From Deltaproteobacteria bacterium (lineage in GTDB: Bacteria; Desulfobacterota; Desulfobacteria; Desulfobacterales; SURF-7), in assembly GCA_019307665.1 (NCBI GenBank), contig JAFDJC010000189.1, positions 1-6,316 of the forward strand: a DNA stretch of 6,316 nucleotides, in the 5' to 3' direction. Position numbers and translations under genes: made by a program. Below the pieces are notes generated by a model. The model did not search any database. It saw nothing but the letters and a program-made list of their open reading frames with translations, and was not told the origin of the DNA. Positions 4,985-6,316 of this stretch are shown here, one piece after another. Every line of letters starts with the position of its first letter. Position 1 is the first letter of the stretch.

Positions 4985-5845
4985 ATGAATAATCAAAAGC
5001 TAATTACATCAATAACCGGCATTATAGTAGCGATACTGCTATTCTATTCCTCAGGAATAAAATTGCCGGTTTTAGATAAAAAGACGGATGCATACTTTGA
5101 GGAAGCCATCAGCAAAGCAGGTGTTACATATGCAACATGCAGAATTATCAATGCATCGGTCTCCATTATTAAAGATTCAGACCTGCAACTGGAACCGGGA
5201 GGCGTCGGCATATCATTAGCAATCGGCCAGGTTCTAGATCCAATCGACGATATGACAGAGCGTTTATCTGATGTGCTTGTAACAGCAATCACGTCACTGG
5301 GAATTCAAAAACTGGCATATGAAATCAGTGTGTCACTTGCACCGCCCATTCTTTCAATATGTCTATTTATTCTATCTGTTTTCGTATGGTTTAAAAATGA
5401 AAGGCTAAAATCTTTTCAGAAAACCATTCTGCGGTTTGCTATACTTGTTATTATTGCTCGCTTTTGTCTTCCAATGTCGTCTGTTGCAAATAAGCTGGTA
5501 CACGAACATTTCTTTTCAGGCAAAATATCAGAGGCAAAAAAAGAACTTGCATTAAGCTTTGCCGGACTGGATAAGCTGAAGCAATTTTCTTTGCCGGAGA
5601 CTGACGGAATCTTAGGCACCATCAAAAACAGCACTTCATTTTTAAAAGAAAAATCAATAGAATTTAAAAATGCGCTAAAGGCGATGGCAAATGGTATGGG
5701 AACTATAATAGAAAACCTGTTAAAGCTTACGTTCTTATATGTTGGTGTTTTTCTGATTCAAGTATTAATTTTGCCGCTTATGGTATTTTGGCTTCTTGTG
5801 AAAACAGCAAACGCTCTTTTTCTTACCAGCTATGCGACTCAGTAG
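4985..5845 (+). CDS. Membrane protein of unknown function
   Basis: A complete protein of 286 residues that I do not recognise. An N-terminal hydrophobic anchor spans about 6-24. A periplasm-sized soluble segment (25-118) follows, with a glycine-rich LEPGGVGISLAIGQVLDPIDD (69-89) and an amphipathic stretch. Two closely spaced membrane helices lie at about 119-136 and 148-165, separated by a basic KNERLKSFQK turn that suggests a cytoplasmic loop. A helical, Lys-rich segment (about 170-245) comes next, then a long hydrophobic segment near the C-terminus (about 246-275). The LAIGQVLDPIDDMTERLSD and TSLGIQ phrases look like conserved family motifs rather than random sequence. The ribosome binding site before ATG 4985 is weak. 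The gene lies 36 bp after the hydrolase and may share its transcript. Its stop overlaps the end of convergent leuD by 7 bp. Confidence 0.8.
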   Translation: MNNQKLITSITGIIVAILLFYSSGIKLPVLDKKTDAYFEEAISKAGVTYATCRIINASVSIIKDSDLQLEPGGVGISLAIGQVLDPIDDMTERLSDVLVTAITSLGIQKLAYEISVSLAPPILSICLFILSVFVWFKNERLKSFQKTILRFAILVIIARFCLPMSSVANKLVHEHFFSGKISEAKKELALSFAGLDKLKQFSLPETDGILGTIKNSTSFLKEKSIEFKNALKAMANGMGTIIENLLKLTFLYVGVFLIQVLILPLMVFWLLVKTANALFLTSYATQ

Positions 5846-6316
5846 TTTGCGTCCGCGTATTCCAGCCAGCCACCGGCTTTGACAAGTCCCTGGTCAAAAT
5901 CTGAAATTTCAAATAATATTTCCATCTTATGTTCTGATGACGTTATAATAAAAAGGTTTTTTTCAAGATTTGTTTCAATGACGGTCTCTTTGCCGGCAAA
6001 ATCATCGAATATTTTATCGATTGTCTTGGAAGGAAGCTCTATTGCCATCATGCCGCAATTAAACATATTCTGCCGGAAAATTCTTGCAAAACTCTCAGCA
6101 ATAATAAGATGTATACCGTTAACTTCTAATGCCCAGGGCGCATGCTCTCTTGATGATCCGCACCCGAAATTACTTCTGGTGACAACAATACTCTTTCCGC
6201 TTATATCCCTTGAACAATCGAACTCTTCAAGATTCAGATCTTCCAGGAGATAAGGCTTGAGAGCCTCCTTTGAAACCTCTGTAAGATATTTTGCAGGAAT
6301 TATTTCATCTGTATTG
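5839..6316 (-). CDS. leuD: 3-isopropylmalate dehydratase small subunit, LeuD-like (5' end beyond the window)
   Basis: The frame is open from the right edge to TGA 5841-5839, giving 158 residues and missing only about ten at the N-terminus. Seen: NTDEIIPAKYL at the start, the aconitase swivel-domain signature SNFGCGSSREHAPWAL (48-63 of the visible part), SFARIFRQNMFNCGM (75-89), and a C-terminal SDFDQGLVKAGGWLEYAD. Known: the small subunit pairs with the [4Fe-4S] large subunit LeuC to isomerise 2- and 3-isopropylmalate in leucine synthesis. The GCGSSREH loop takes part in substrate recognition. Homoaconitase, citramalate-pathway and aconitase-type small subunits share these motifs, so the substrate is inferred. 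LeuC is probably encoded to the right, outside the window. The last 7 bp overlap the 3' end of the opposing membrane-protein gene, and no terminator lies between them. Confidence 0.9.
   Translation of the reverse strand, partial: NTDEIIPAKYLTEVSKEALKPYLLEDLNLEEFDCSRDISGKSIVVTRSNFGCGSSREHAPWALEVNGIHLIIAESFARIFRQNMFNCGMMAIELPSKTIDKIFDDFAGKETVIETNLEKNLFIITSSEHKMEILFEISDFDQGLVKAGGWLEYADANY

Noticed and set aside
4640..4996. 118-codon minus-strand frame opposite the hydrolase
   Set aside because: It is the complement of a well supported coding region with a full catalytic triad. Its product is low-complexity Phe/His-rich and unlike any family.
5879..6253. 124-codon plus-strand frame opposite leuD
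   Set aside because: The minus strand encodes the unmistakable LeuD signature motifs throughout this interval.

Overview
The window is a moderately AT-rich bacterial segment. It looks like an accessory stretch inserted beside ordinary metabolic genes. The organism cannot be fixed from the sequence alone. The LeuD-type isopropylmalate dehydratase subunit, the DUF4143 ATPase, the toxin-antitoxin modules and the degenerate intergenic repeats would fit a Desulfobacteria-like member of the Desulfobacterota; this is an impression from family resemblance, not a measurement.

Left part (1-3350), toxin-antitoxin and decayed genes. A PIN-domain (VapC-like) toxin enters from the left edge on the plus strand. 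It converges on a complete minus-strand AAA ATPase of the ATP-binding/DUF4143 type. Behind the ATPase promoter lie purine-rich 14-bp tandem repeats and the C-terminal remnant of an Rpn-type (PD-(D/E)XK transposase-like) nuclease gene, broken by an in-frame TAA. The remnant's stop abuts the stop of a minus-strand XRE antitoxin. That antitoxin is the second gene of a HigBA-like module whose toxin gene is cut by a single in-frame TAA, while its antitoxin, strong ribosome binding site and palindromic operator remain. Next is a second minus-strand module, an AbrB-like antitoxin overlapping a RelE-like toxin by ATGA. It has a near-consensus promoter containing a 10-bp palindrome and a good intrinsic terminator. 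Two related palindromic repeat elements bracket this second module.

Right part (3350-6316). Three plus-strand genes follow: a VanZ-like small membrane protein, an alpha/beta hydrolase with a complete Ser-Asp-His triad preceded by a G9 tract, and a 286-residue membrane protein of unknown function. The last overlaps, tail to tail by 7 bp, the 3' end of a minus-strand leuD gene that runs off the right edge.

How it fits together. The minus-strand modules are separate transcription units. Each has a TTGACA -35 box set in a shared CTTGACAT core, and each has an inverted repeat in the promoter spacer. This suggests autoregulated addiction modules, one of which appears to have lost its toxin. No CRISPR array, tRNA, rRNA or intact transposase was seen. 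The best leads are the relic of an intragenic-antitoxin arrangement in the Rpn fragment, the inactivated toxin with intact control elements, and the repeat-flanked second module.
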